DNA of 64,000 nt from Endozoicomonas arenosclerae (GTDB lineage Bacteria > Pseudomonadota > Gammaproteobacteria > Pseudomonadales > Endozoicomonadaceae): positions 25,377-89,376 of the forward strand of contig NZ_LASA01000054.1 in assembly GCF_001562015.1 (NCBI RefSeq). The letters run 5' to 3'. A model generated the notes under the pieces. It was not told the DNA's origin, searched no databases, and saw only the letters and a list, made by a program, of their open reading frames with translations. Position 1 is the first letter of the stretch, and each line of letters starts with the position of its first letter. Below, piece by piece: positions 33,375-42,525 of this stretch. Position numbers and translations under genes: made by a program.

Positions 33375-33872
33375 ATGGCTATGACGCTCATCTCGCAGTC
33401 GGCATTCGCCAAAGGTCAAGGCTGGAGCCGTCAATATGTGGCCAAACTGGTCAAGTCCGGCAAGATTCGCTTGCACAACGGCAAGATCAACCCGGAGGAG
33501 GCCCTGAAAGCGATCCAGTCCCAGGCAGAGCCTTCAACCGCCCTGAGAAAACCGCCTCCCCAATCAGAAGTTTTACCTGTTGCCCCCACTGATTCACGAC
33601 AGGCGGTGGATTTCGTCACGGCTCGTACCATGCGGGAGGCTTTCCGGGCCAAGATGGCGAAGATGGAGTACGAAGAAAAAGCCGGAAAGCTCACAGAGGC
33701 CAGCAAGGTGCGGGAAGATGCCTATCGAGCCGGACGAATGTTGAGAGATGCGCTGTTGGGTATTCCGGATCGCCAGGCCGATGTGCTGGCTGCCGAGACA
33801 GATCCCCGCAAAGTACGACAGCTGTTGATGGATGAACTGGAATCAATCCTTTCTGAGTTAAGTGGCCCATGA
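33375..33872 (+). CDS. Terminase small subunit (Nu1-like)
   Basis: A 165-residue DNA-packaging protein. An N-terminal winged HTH (SQSAFAKGQGWSRQYVAKLVKSGKI) is followed by a helical region with TARTMREAFRAKMAKMEYEEKAGKL and VREDAYRAGRMLRDALLGIPDR, the pattern of Nu1-type subunits. It would bind the cos/pac site and recruit the large subunit. AGGAGG at 33361-33366 selects ATG 33375. Upstream, GGACAcAGGAGG and GGACAgAGGAGG recur 30 bases apart (33325, 33355). Confidence 0.8.
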   Translation: MAMTLISQSAFAKGQGWSRQYVAKLVKSGKIRLHNGKINPEEALKAIQSQAEPSTALRKPPPQSEVLPVAPTDSRQAVDFVTARTMREAFRAKMAKMEYEEKAGKLTEASKVREDAYRAGRMLRDALLGIPDRQADVLAAETDPRKVRQLLMDELESILSELSGP

Positions 33873-35716
33873 CCTCACCTTATCTGGATGGTTTTTTTGC
33901 AGGCCTGAAGCCCGATACACGACTGATGGTGTCGGAGTGGGCGGATGAATACCGTATTTTGCCGATGAAAGCCGCCAAGGAAGCGGGTCGCTGGCGTACA
34001 GCCCGGACACCTTATCTGAAAGAAATCATGGATTGCCTGTCACCCTCTTCAGAGGTTGAACGGGTGGCTTTTATGAAAGGGGCGCAGGTCGGTGGCACAG
34101 AGTGCGGCAATAACTGGCTGGGCTATGTCATTCACCATACTCCAGGCCCGATGATGTATGTGTTGCCGACTCTGGATATGGCCAAGCGGACTTCCAAGCA
34201 GCGCATTGCCCCGATGATTGAGGAGATGCCCATTCTGCGGGAACGGGTCAAAGATCCTCGCTCCAGGGATTCCGGTAATACCCAAATGGTGAAGGAATTC
34301 CCCAATGGCGTCTTGATCATTACCGGAGCCAATTCAGCGACAGGGCTTCGCTCCATGCCAGCCCGCTTCCTGTTTTTGGATGAAGTGGATGCCTATGAGG
34401 ATGATGTCGATGGCGAGGGAAACCCCATCAATCTGGCGATTAAACGAACAGCGACGTTTTCCCGGAATCGTAAAATCCTGATGGTCTCCACACCCAATAT
34501 TGCCGGAGCCAGCAAGATTGAGTCGGCCTACCAGGCCAGTGACCAGAGGCAGTATCAAGTACCTTGCATTCGCTGTGGACACTTCCAGCCCATAGAGTGG
34601 CAGCAGATCAAGTTCGAGCATCAAGCACCTGAAACGGCCAGCTTCGAATGCGTCCAGTGCCAGCACAGGATGCAGGAACATGATAAACCCAGACTACTGG
34701 AAAACGGTAAATGGGTGCCTCAAAACGAAGAGAGTGACGGCAAGATTCGGGGTTACCACCTGAGCTCACTCTATAGCCCCAATGGCTGGTACAGCTGGAA
34801 AGATGCTGTAGCGGATTTTCTGGCTGCAAAGGATGATCCGGTCCTGCTCAAAGACTGGACCAATACGGTGCTGGGGCAGACTTGGCAGGAAGCCGGTGAA
34901 ACCGTTGATTACGAACTGCTCTACCAGCGACGTGAACACTATGTCGCTGAAGTGCCCTGGTCAGTCGAAGTGCTGACCTGCGGCATTGATGTTCAAGATG
35001 ACCGGGTGGAGTACGAAGTGGTGGGCTGGGGAGCGGGCGAAGAGAGCTGGTCCATTGATTATATCCGGCTCTATGGGGATCTCAGCCGTCCGGAGATCTG
35101 GAGGATTCTGGCGGATAAACTCCGAACCGCTTACCGACGGCAGGATGGTGTTCTGATGAACCTGGCCCAGATCTGTATGGACTCCGGCGGCCACTTTACC
35201 GATGAAGTCTATGCCTTCAGCCGTAAGCAGGGCGCGGACTGGCTGATTCCTATCAAGGGCGCGTCCCAGTCCGGCAAGCCCATCGCGACCTTCCCAAAAA
35301 CTCGCAATAAGAAAGGCGTCTATCTCACTCTGGTAGGCACCGATACCGCCAAGGAGTTGATCTATCAGCGTTACCGGATTCTGGAACCGGGAGCCGGTTA
35401 TTGCCACTGGCCGGTGAAGGATTGTTTTGATGAAGATTATTTCAAGCAGGCCACAGCTGAAGAGAAGGTTCGCAAATACAAACACGGGGTTGCTTACTTT
35501 GAGTGGGATGCTCGTAAGAAGCGCAACGAGGCGCTGGATTGTCGGGTTTATGCCCTGACTGCTGTGCGTATTTTGCAGCAGCACCGAGGTTTGAATCTGG
35601 AGCAGTTAGCAGCCCAGAGACCCGAGCCGGAAGTGGTGATGGAATCGGAAAAGCCTGAAGAGTTTGTACAAAACCGATCCCGTCGATTCTCAAGAAGCAG
35701 CTATTTAAATGGATAG
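33869..35716 (+). CDS. Terminase large subunit (lambda GpA family)
   Basis: A 615-residue packaging motor with endonuclease. The ATPase has a Walker A-like FMKGAQVGGTECG and a Walker B FLFLDEVDAYEDDVDGEG. A Cys pair region CIRCGHFQPIEW and CVQCQHRM looks like a zinc finger. The nuclease region includes TCGIDVQDDRVEYEVVGWG. It overlaps the small subunit by four bases. It cuts concatemers at cos and pumps DNA into proheads. Confidence 0.95.
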   Translation: MTSPYLDGFFAGLKPDTRLMVSEWADEYRILPMKAAKEAGRWRTARTPYLKEIMDCLSPSSEVERVAFMKGAQVGGTECGNNWLGYVIHHTPGPMMYVLPTLDMAKRTSKQRIAPMIEEMPILRERVKDPRSRDSGNTQMVKEFPNGVLIITGANSATGLRSMPARFLFLDEVDAYEDDVDGEGNPINLAIKRTATFSRNRKILMVSTPNIAGASKIESAYQASDQRQYQVPCIRCGHFQPIEWQQIKFEHQAPETASFECVQCQHRMQEHDKPRLLENGKWVPQNEESDGKIRGYHLSSLYSPNGWYSWKDAVADFLAAKDDPVLLKDWTNTVLGQTWQEAGETVDYELLYQRREHYVAEVPWSVEVLTCGIDVQDDRVEYEVVGWGAGEESWSIDYIRLYGDLSRPEIWRILADKLRTAYRRQDGVLMNLAQICMDSGGHFTDEVYAFSRKQGADWLIPIKGASQSGKPIATFPKTRNKKGVYLTLVGTDTAKELIYQRYRILEPGAGYCHWPVKDCFDEDYFKQATAEEKVRKYKHGVAYFEWDARKKRNEALDCRVYALTAVRILQQHRGLNLEQLAAQRPEPEVVMESEKPEEFVQNRSRRFSRSSYLNG

Positions 35717-35719
35717 CCC

Positions 35720-35920
35720 ATGATTACGGATGCTGAATATAAGGCTCTGAAACGAGCGGTACTCCTCAGGGAAACCCGAACGGTCGAGTTCGAAGGTCGC
35801 AAGGTGGAATACGCCAGCTTCTCTGAAATGGAAAGACGACTGCAGGCGATTGAACGGGAACTGATCAAACAACAAAAACGACCCCGGCAGTACGGTATCT
35901 ATTCCGGCAAAGGTATCTGA
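35720..35920 (+). CDS. Head-tail joining protein (gpW-like)
   Basis: A 66-residue protein with the gpW profile: an N-terminal helix MITDAEYKALKRAVL, a beta hairpin TVEFEGRKVEYAS and a C-terminal helix EMERRLQAIERELIKQQ. In lambda, gpW plugs the filled head before tail joining. It fits between terminase and portal genes as in lambda. Confidence 0.85.
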   Translation: MITDAEYKALKRAVLLRETRTVEFEGRKVEYASFSEMERRLQAIERELIKQQKRPRQYGIYSGKGI

Positions 35921-37417
35921 ATGAGGCTTCGACACCGCATTGCAGGCTGGTTGCTGCCCGAGCTGAAAAATCTGGCTTACACCTCAGCCGGGCAGGGCCG
36001 GAGAAGTCAAAGCTGGATAGCCCCAGCAACCGGCCCGAACCAGTCTCTGACGGGTAATATGGGTACTCTCATCAATCGTTCCCGAGCTGCCATTCGTAAT
36101 GACCCTTGGGCTGCTTCCGGATTGGAAAAGTTGGTAGCCAATATTGTCGGTACCGGCATCAAGCCCAAGTCAGAAGCGGAGGACGATGCTTTTCGCAAAC
36201 AGCTCCAAGCCCTGTTTCTGGACTGGACCGATGAATCTGATGCTGATGGGCAGCTGGATTTTTACGGGCAGCAATCGCTGGCCATGCGTTCGGTACTGGA
36301 AGCCGGGGAGTGCTTTGTTCGCTTCCGACCCCGTAAACCCGGTGATGGTTTCAGTGTGCCTCTTCAGCTGCAGCTGTTGGAATCGGAGTTTGTGCCCTGG
36401 GATTACAACGATGATCTGAAAAAAGGTCACAAGATCAGGGCCGGGATTGAGTTTAACGCCATTGGTCAGCGAGTCGCTTATTGGATGCACCGTCAGCATC
36501 CTTCGGACTACACAACCCTGGACACTGCCGACTTGCGACGAGTGCCTGCTGATCAGGTGATGCATCTGTATGAACCGCTGCGGCCTGGACAGCTTCGAGG
36601 CCAACCGTTGCTGACCCAGGTAATGTTGAGAATGTTTCACCTGGACAAGTTTGATGATGCAACGTTGTTGCGGCAGGAGATTGCCAACCTGTTCACCGGC
36701 TTTATTACCAAACCGGCTCCGGAAACCGAGAAAGTAGACCCTCTGACCGGTCGCCCTATTGTTTATGACCTGCAGGGTGTGCCCATGGTGGCCATGGAGC
36801 CGGGCACCATGCAGGAATTGTCTCCGGGCGAGGAGATTACTTTTAATACGCCGCCCGGTGCGGCCAGCAACTACCCGGATTTTATTCGTCAGCAACTGAT
36901 GGCAGTAGCCGCCGGTATCGGTCTGCCCTACGAAATTTTATCGGGTGATATGAAAGGCGTCAGTGACCGGGCATTGCGAGTGGTGCTCAATGAGTTTCGT
37001 CGTCGTATTCAACAGATTCAACATAACCTGCTGGTGTTCCAGCTCTGTCGTCCGGTCTGGAATCGCTGGCTGGAGATGGCTGTGCTGTCAGGTGTATTAC
37101 CGGCTTCAGACTTTCATCTCAACAAGGCTCGTTACAAAAAGGTGAAATGGATTCCCCAGGGCTGGGCTTATATCCATCCGGTGCAGGATGTGCAGTCCCA
37201 GAACCTGGCCGTGCGCAGTGGCTTCAAGTCTCGTTCGGAAGTGGTGTCAGAACAGGGATACGACAGTGAACAAATGGATGATGAGATCGCGGCTGACAAC
37301 CGTCGAGCTGATGAGTTGAACCTGCAATACGACAGTGACGCGCGCGTCGAAGCGAACCATGAAAAAACCGTCAAGGATGAGGAACCTGAAACCGATGAAC
37401 AAGAATCCCCTCAATAA
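35921..37417 (+). CDS. Portal protein (lambda GpB family)
   Basis: A 498-residue lambda-type portal. Characteristic blocks are LINRSRAAIRNDPWAASGLEKLVANIVGTGI, DGQLDFYGQQSLAMRSVLEAGE, VMHLYEPLRPGQLRG and LPYEILSGDMKGVSDRALRV. The acidic C-terminal tail is often removed by the maturation protease. It starts at the base after the gpW-like stop codon. Confidence 0.93.
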   Translation: MRLRHRIAGWLLPELKNLAYTSAGQGRRSQSWIAPATGPNQSLTGNMGTLINRSRAAIRNDPWAASGLEKLVANIVGTGIKPKSEAEDDAFRKQLQALFLDWTDESDADGQLDFYGQQSLAMRSVLEAGECFVRFRPRKPGDGFSVPLQLQLLESEFVPWDYNDDLKKGHKIRAGIEFNAIGQRVAYWMHRQHPSDYTTLDTADLRRVPADQVMHLYEPLRPGQLRGQPLLTQVMLRMFHLDKFDDATLLRQEIANLFTGFITKPAPETEKVDPLTGRPIVYDLQGVPMVAMEPGTMQELSPGEEITFNTPPGAASNYPDFIRQQLMAVAAGIGLPYEILSGDMKGVSDRALRVVLNEFRRRIQQIQHNLLVFQLCRPVWNRWLEMAVLSGVLPASDFHLNKARYKKVKWIPQGWAYIHPVQDVQSQNLAVRSGFKSRSEVVSEQGYDSEQMDDEIAADNRRADELNLQYDSDARVEANHEKTVKDEEPETDEQESPQ

Positions 37418-38378
37418 GAACCGGGCCTGGTATACGCTCAAGAATCAATCCGGTCAGCCAGCAGAGTTGCTGATTTACGATGTCATTGGCGATTGGGCCG
37501 GACTCTCAGCCCGGCAGCTGGTCAGCAATCTGAAAGACCTGGATACCGATGAGATTACCGTCCGCATCAACAGCCCCGGTGGCTCGGTGTTTGATGGAGT
37601 CGCCATCTACAATGCCCTGCGTTACCACAAGGCCCATATCCATGTTCGCATTGAAGGACTGGCGGCCAGTATTGCCAGTGTAATCGCGATGGCAGGCGAC
37701 ACCGTACATATGGCTGAGAATGCCCTGTTGATGATTCACAATCCCTTCGGCTGGGTCGGTGGCGATGCCGGGGAACTTCGAAAAATGGCGGATATGCTGG
37801 ATAAAACCACCGAAGTGATCGCCCAGACCTATTGCAGTCGTTGTGATCTGGATCTGGAGGCCATGCTGAAACTGATGGATGAGGAGACCTGGTTTACGGC
37901 CACCGAAGCCGAAGGCCATGGTCTGATTGATACTGTGGACAGTCCGGTAAAACTGGCCGCCAGTTTTGATCTCTCCAGTTTCATGCATCCGCCTCAGCAA
38001 CCTGATCCAGCGTCTAAAGAAGAATCCGGTGTTCATGCCCTGGCCATAATGACCCTGTGCAACCAGGCCGGTTACCCGGAAATGGCTGAATCCTTTGTGC
38101 GACAGCATCAGGGCATTGACGATGTAAAAAATCGTTTGTCAGAGTGTGAGGCCATCAAATCCCTCTGTACTGCAGCGCACTGTCCAGATCGGGCCAGCCA
38201 GTACATTCAGTCGGGCAAGTCCAAAGAGCAGGTACGTACCGAACTGTTTGATCAACTGGTACAGGGTGATGAACGCATTGATAACAGCCTGACCCCCAAC
38301 CAGCAGGACAAAAAAATCCAGCCACTGATTGATACCCAGGCGGTCTACCGCAAGCGTAACGGTCAATCCGCAGCCTGA
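37395..38378 (+). CDS. Head maturation protease, ClpP/S49-like (lambda C)
   Basis: A 327-residue serine protease. The ClpP-like fold covers about 15-190 with INSPGGSVFDGVAIYN, the catalytic Ser in GLAASIAS (about Ser92) and His in LLMIHNPFG (about His115). The C-terminal 130 residues may hold a scaffold function, as in lambda C/Nu3; no separate scaffold gene is present. I took ATG 37395; an in-frame ATG at 37377 is an alternative. It overlaps the portal by 23 bases. Confidence 0.9.
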   Translation: MNKNPLNKNRAWYTLKNQSGQPAELLIYDVIGDWAGLSARQLVSNLKDLDTDEITVRINSPGGSVFDGVAIYNALRYHKAHIHVRIEGLAASIASVIAMAGDTVHMAENALLMIHNPFGWVGGDAGELRKMADMLDKTTEVIAQTYCSRCDLDLEAMLKLMDEETWFTATEAEGHGLIDTVDSPVKLAASFDLSSFMHPPQQPDPASKEESGVHALAIMTLCNQAGYPEMAESFVRQHQGIDDVKNRLSECEAIKSLCTAAHCPDRASQYIQSGKSKEQVRTELFDQLVQGDERIDNSLTPNQQDKKIQPLIDTQAVYRKRNGQSAA

Positions 38379-38428
38379 TACAACTTCTCTCTTCTCAAGA
38401 CCCCTATCTCACTCAAAGGAACTGAATC

Positions 38429-38809
38429 ATGCCTGTTATGACAGAGCCGGTGCACGCTGGCGAATTTATTGTGTCCGAAGGAAACAACAGCATCAGCCGG
38501 GAGCGGGTCGAACTGGCGGCGGATCTGACTCTGGTGCCGGGCACCGTGTTGGGCAAGAACACGTCTACGGATGTTTATGGCCCTCTTGATCCAGATGCGG
38601 ACACGGGTTTGCAAATGGCTGCTGGTCTGCTCTGGGATCATGTGATTACAGATGCAACGGGTGGTGAAGGTGTCATTATTGCCCGTCTGGCGGAAGTGGA
38701 TCAGGAGCTGCTGGTCTGGCCTGAAGGGATCACCGACGAACAAAAGGCGACAGCGGTGTCAGAGCTGGCGTCACTGGACATCATTCTCAGAAAAGGAGAA
38801 CAGGGATGA
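38429..38809 (+). CDS. Head decoration protein (lambda gpD-like)
   Basis: A 126-residue protein with the gpD pattern: an N-terminal HAGEFIVSEGNNSISRE, then LVPGTVLGK, and a C-terminal VWPEGITDEQKATAVSELASL. The protein stabilises the expanded capsid as trimers. AAGGAA lies ahead of the ATG. Confidence 0.9.
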   Translation: MPVMTEPVHAGEFIVSEGNNSISRERVELAADLTLVPGTVLGKNTSTDVYGPLDPDADTGLQMAAGLLWDHVITDATGGEGVIIARLAEVDQELLVWPEGITDEQKATAVSELASLDIILRKGEQG

Positions 38810-39801
38810 ACCTGCTGGATATTTTTAATAACGACGCCTTCAGTCTCACCAGTCTGACCGCCACTATTAATGAGTTGCCTTATAAACCGGGACGTATCGG
38901 TGAGCTGGGGCTATTTGCCGAGAGCGGCATCAATACCACCACCGCTATTGTCGAATCCCGCAACGGTGAGCTGATTCTGTTGCCGACTTCTGAGCGGGGT
39001 GCTCCCGCTCCCCAGGCCAGAGGCGGCAAGCGGAAGGTTCGCAGTTTTGTGATTCCCCATATTCCGTATGACTCCACGGTTGTGGCAGATGAAGTGCGCA
39101 ATGTCCGGGCCTTTGGTTCTGAGAGTGCCCTGGAAGGGGTAAAGACAGTGGTCAATCAACGACTGGCGTCCATGAATGCCAACCATGAAGTGACGCTGGA
39201 GCACCTGCGGCTGGGAGCCATCAAGGGCCAGATTCTGGATGCGGACGGCTCCAGCATTATCTATGACTTGTTCCAGGAATTCGGTGTGAGTCAGCAGACT
39301 CATACCTTTAAGTTCACCGTGGCAGACACCGATATCCGGCTTGAATGTGTAAATCTGCGCCGGAAGGTGGATAAAGCGCTGGGAGCACAGCCTTACACCG
39401 GATTAAGAGGTTTCTGCGGGGCTGACTTTTACGACGGTCTGGTGGGGCATGATTATGTGAAAGATGCCTATCACCGCTTCCAGGACAGTGCCCTTCTACG
39501 CAACGATCCCAAGGCCGGTTTCCGGTTCGGTGATATCGACTGGGAAGAGTATCGCGGACAGGTCGGCGATTTGCCCTTCATCAAAGCCGATGAAGCCTAT
39601 GTGATTCCGGAAGGCACCGGGATTTTCAAAACCTGGTTTGCCCCGGCGGACTTTATCGAGACCGTCAATACCATCGGCTTGCCAAGGTACGCCAAACAGA
39701 AGATTCTGGATTTTGACAAAGGCGTACAGGTGCATACCCAGTCTAACCCGCTGCCGATCTGCCTAAAACCCCGGGCGGTGATCAAATGCAAGATGAGCTG
39801 A
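38806..39801 (+). CDS. Major capsid protein (lambda gpE-like)
   Basis: A 331-residue HK97-fold capsid protein of the lambda E family: DIFNNDAFSLTSLTATIN at the N-terminus, a middle LEHLRLGAIKGQILDADGS, and GTGIFKTWFAPADFIETVNT. It overlaps gpD by four bases. Confidence 0.94.
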   Translation: MNLLDIFNNDAFSLTSLTATINELPYKPGRIGELGLFAESGINTTTAIVESRNGELILLPTSERGAPAPQARGGKRKVRSFVIPHIPYDSTVVADEVRNVRAFGSESALEGVKTVVNQRLASMNANHEVTLEHLRLGAIKGQILDADGSSIIYDLFQEFGVSQQTHTFKFTVADTDIRLECVNLRRKVDKALGAQPYTGLRGFCGADFYDGLVGHDYVKDAYHRFQDSALLRNDPKAGFRFGDIDWEEYRGQVGDLPFIKADEAYVIPEGTGIFKTWFAPADFIETVNTIGLPRYAKQKILDFDKGVQVHTQSNPLPICLKPRAVIKCKMS

Positions 39802-40085
39802 AGGCACTGAACCGACAGGTGTTGGCGACCTTTGGTCAGCCGGTGACTGTGATGTTTGCAGACGACAGTACATTGGACACCACTGGCGTATTGTTCAGGG
39901 AGCTGGCTCCAGCCGGGCAGTTTGAACAGGTGCTTCAGGAAATCACTGTCCTGGCCCTTGAGACAGAAACCCAGCTGAAACGAGGCGACCGGATCTTAGC
40001 GGATGGACAACAGTGGACGGTTGATCAAAAGCTGAAAAGTGATGGCCAAATGACCTGGTGGAATCTTCATGGAGTTGGATCTTGA
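39786..40085 (+). CDS. Head-tail connector (gpFII-like)
   Basis: A 99-residue beta-rich protein with VTVMFADDSTLDTTGVLF and GDRILADGQQWTVDQKL, matching the small head-tail attachment proteins placed after the major capsid gene. It overlaps the capsid gene by 16 bases. Assignment is by position and fold pattern. Confidence 0.7.
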   Translation: MQDELKALNRQVLATFGQPVTVMFADDSTLDTTGVLFRELAPAGQFEQVLQEITVLALETETQLKRGDRILADGQQWTVDQKLKSDGQMTWWNLHGVGS

Positions 40086-40665
40086 GCTGGATGACAGCAT
40101 CGATGACCTGATCGAAAGCTTCAAACATGCACCTGAAAAAATTGATCTGGCCACAAGAAGAACGCTGAAAAAACTGTCCCGATTTGCTGAACGAAGAACC
40201 TTGAGAGCACTGGCTCGACAGCAGGGCATTACTCAGAAACAGTTAAAAGAACTCAGACGGGTCAAAGTCAGTCTTCTGAATCCCGGTGAAAGGGGCAGAG
40301 AAGGGTATAGCTTAGTGATCTGGATTGGTGCCAGTGACTTGCCTGCTCACTACCTGGGCAAGCCCCGACAAACAAAATCGGGCGTAAAAACCGGGAAACA
40401 CTTCTGGAAAGGTGCCTTTCTGATGCAACCAGTAAATGCGCCCAGGCCTATGGTCTTCCGACGCAAAGACAACTGGCAGCATAAATACCAGCGTTCAAGG
40501 AAGTCGGGCCGGATGATGTGGATGGGTTTGCCGTTGGAGAAGCAGGCTCAGCCAATGCTAAAAAATGCGACGCAGGTTCTGGAAAAGCTCAAGCCACTGC
40601 TATTGGAACGGTTTGCCACTCTGATGCATCAGGAACTGAATTATGTCTTTAACATCGAATCCTGA
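40069..40665 (+). CDS. Minor tail protein Z-like
   Basis: A 198-residue basic helical protein with ATRRTLKKLSRFAERRTLRALARQQGI and a later PAHYLGKPRQTKSG, consistent with lambda gpZ / tail-completion proteins. It overlaps neighbours by 17 and 23 bases. Confidence 0.75.
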   Translation: MELDLELDDSIDDLIESFKHAPEKIDLATRRTLKKLSRFAERRTLRALARQQGITQKQLKELRRVKVSLLNPGERGREGYSLVIWIGASDLPAHYLGKPRQTKSGVKTGKHFWKGAFLMQPVNAPRPMVFRRKDNWQHKYQRSRKSGRMMWMGLPLEKQAQPMLKNATQVLEKLKPLLLERFATLMHQELNYVFNIES

Positions 40666-41053
40666 AGCTCGTATTGTGCAGGCGCTGATTGATGGACTAA
40701 GGGCCATTATAGACAACGTATTGTTGGGATATTCAGCCACCGGGCTGGAAAAAGACCTGGCATTACCGGCACTGCTGGTTCAACTGGAATCCATTCAGGA
40801 AGAAAACCGCCAGGGAATCAAAGCCAAATATCAACTGCAGTTCAGTCTCAGTGCCGTAACCAGAACTGATGAGCAGACCACCTACAAATTGATCGAACTG
40901 TCCAGTGGGCTCCGAAAAGTCCTGAGTCCTGACAATCGGCTGACTTCTGAAGTTCGGAAAGTCACCTTGAACGACACCCAGTTTGATATAGCCCCCAATC
41001 ACAGTCATCTGTCTTTTGCAGATACGACCCTGACCATTGAAGCCGTCTTCTAA
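40643..41053 (+). CDS. Tail terminator (gpU-like)
   Basis: A 136-residue protein (MSLTSNPEARIVQALIDGL, then ALPALLVQLES and YQLQFSLSAVTRTDE) in the gpU position between Z and the tail tube. Tail terminators cap the tube at its final length. Assigned mainly by order. Confidence 0.65.
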   Translation: MSLTSNPEARIVQALIDGLRAIIDNVLLGYSATGLEKDLALPALLVQLESIQEENRQGIKAKYQLQFSLSAVTRTDEQTTYKLIELSSGLRKVLSPDNRLTSEVRKVTLNDTQFDIAPNHSHLSFADTTLTIEAVF

Positions 41054-41080
41054 TTCAAAACCTCAAGGAAGGAGATCCCT

Positions 41081-41824
41081 ATGTCCACCATCGACCGAAG
41101 CTTTATCGGCGCAGGCAACATTCATATCCAGCCCTACAACAAGTCGGCACCGTTACTGCCCATCGGTAATGTCAGTGAATTTAACTTCAGTTTTGAAGAA
41201 GACCGTAAAGAACTGAAGAACTATCTGGGTGGTGGCGGTAATCTCAATGTTATCAGCCGGGTGTCGGGTATTACCGCCAGTCTGGTCGCTCACGATTTTA
41301 CTGCCAGCAATATCTCTCTCGCTCTGCGAGGTAGTGTGGCAGCTGTGACCACGACACCGGTTGTGGATGAAGAGCTGGAAACTCATGGGGTCGCAGATGA
41401 ACTGATTCCCTTCAAGCGGCTACCGGATCTTGGCCAAACAGTGACCGTCAAAGACAGCCTCGATACCATCCTTGTAAAAGGTGAGGATTATGAGCAGATG
41501 AAATCCGGTATCAAAGTATTGGAAGGTGGTGGCATTGACGACCAGAGTATCAAGGTCAGCTACACCCCACTCAAGGCCAACTTGGTACAGGCACTGGTGG
41601 AGTCCGGGAGAGAGTTCACCCTGTTTATGGAAGGGCTGAACGATGCTCAGGAAGGTTTGCCCTTCAACATTCGAGTCCATCGGGTGAAGTTCTCACCGGT
41701 GCAGAACCTGGGGTTTATCTCCGATGATTTTGCCAGCATTCCCCTGCAGGTGGATGTGCTGGCGGATACATCAGTTTCTGGAAATGGACTGAGTGCCTTT
41801 ATGCAGTTGGATCTGGCTCAGTAA
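41081..41824 (+). CDS. Major tail tube protein
   Basis: A 247-residue protein with an N-terminal GAGNIHIQPYNKSAPLLPIGN, a typical tube-protein opening, and a C-terminal QNLGFISDDFASIPLQVDVLADTS. AAGGAAGGAG precedes the ATG. It would polymerise into the siphophage tail tube. Confidence 0.85.
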   Translation: MSTIDRSFIGAGNIHIQPYNKSAPLLPIGNVSEFNFSFEEDRKELKNYLGGGGNLNVISRVSGITASLVAHDFTASNISLALRGSVAAVTTTPVVDEELETHGVADELIPFKRLPDLGQTVTVKDSLDTILVKGEDYEQMKSGIKVLEGGGIDDQSIKVSYTPLKANLVQALVESGREFTLFMEGLNDAQEGLPFNIRVHRVKFSPVQNLGFISDDFASIPLQVDVLADTSVSGNGLSAFMQLDLAQ

Positions 41825-41828
41825 AAAG

Positions 41829-42395
41829 TTAGTTGGGCTCCCAGCCTGCATCTGTGTACACGATATCCCGAAACCAATCATTAGGGCTGTTGGTCTCTTC
41901 GTAAAACCGCTTTACAGGATAGGATAAACCGCTGTCTCTGAGTCTATCACTTTTTCGTCTTTCGCTATGAACACCATAGCCGTCAATCTCAATAACATGT
42001 GTTCTACGCCATGTGGGGCTACCATTATCATCTCCATAGAAAAGTGCGAGATCGTGAGTTATTTCTTTTTCAGGAGATTTGTATTGAGGTACAAATAATA
42101 AGGCGGAGGGGCCTCCTTGTGATTCTTGTGGTAGCTCGTCAAGATACCAGCCCATCCAGGGTTCTACATACCAGATTCCTTCATAACTATTCCCATCTAT
42201 ATTGACTGTAGATGTTGTCATCCAGCATGTGTTTTCACTTTGATTTTTGATGAATTCACAAGCTCCAAGGATAAACATGATTTCGAGCTTGGAGTCACAT
42301 TTATCAAAAACACTTAATACATCTGAATCAAGCTTTGGTTTCCAATTGGTTTTTAAAAGATTCTTACAAATATACTCTATGTCTTGATTGTCCAT
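41829..42395 (-). CDS. Cargo gene with DUF559-like nuclease candidate domain
   Basis: A 188-residue protein on the strand opposite the tail operon, with no full-length family I recognise. Residues about 116-170 read DLALFYGD, VIEIDGYGVHSERRKSDRLRDSG, VKRFYEE, a pattern resembling DUF559/Vsr-type PD-(D/E)xK nucleases, where a strand with E-x-D-G-x-x-x-H is followed by a charged helix and a VxRF strand. A canonical Lys is not certain. It fills the space where lambdoid phages encode tail-assembly chaperones and is visibly AT-rich. Defence or superinfection exclusion is inference. Confidence 0.65.
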   Translation of the reverse strand: MDNQDIEYICKNLLKTNWKPKLDSDVLSVFDKCDSKLEIMFILGACEFIKNQSENTCWMTTSTVNIDGNSYEGIWYVEPWMGWYLDELPQESQGGPSALLFVPQYKSPEKEITHDLALFYGDDNGSPTWRRTHVIEIDGYGVHSERRKSDRLRDSGLSYPVKRFYEETNSPNDWFRDIVYTDAGWEPN

Positions 42396-42525
42396 ATGTA
42401 CTCTTTTTTACATTTCACTCTGAAAATAACAGTTAAAAGTCAAGCGAGCAGTATCAAATGTTACGCCCATACTCGGTAGTCCTCAATATCGTTAATATTC
42501 TCACATCTCGCCTCATGGAGGAGCT

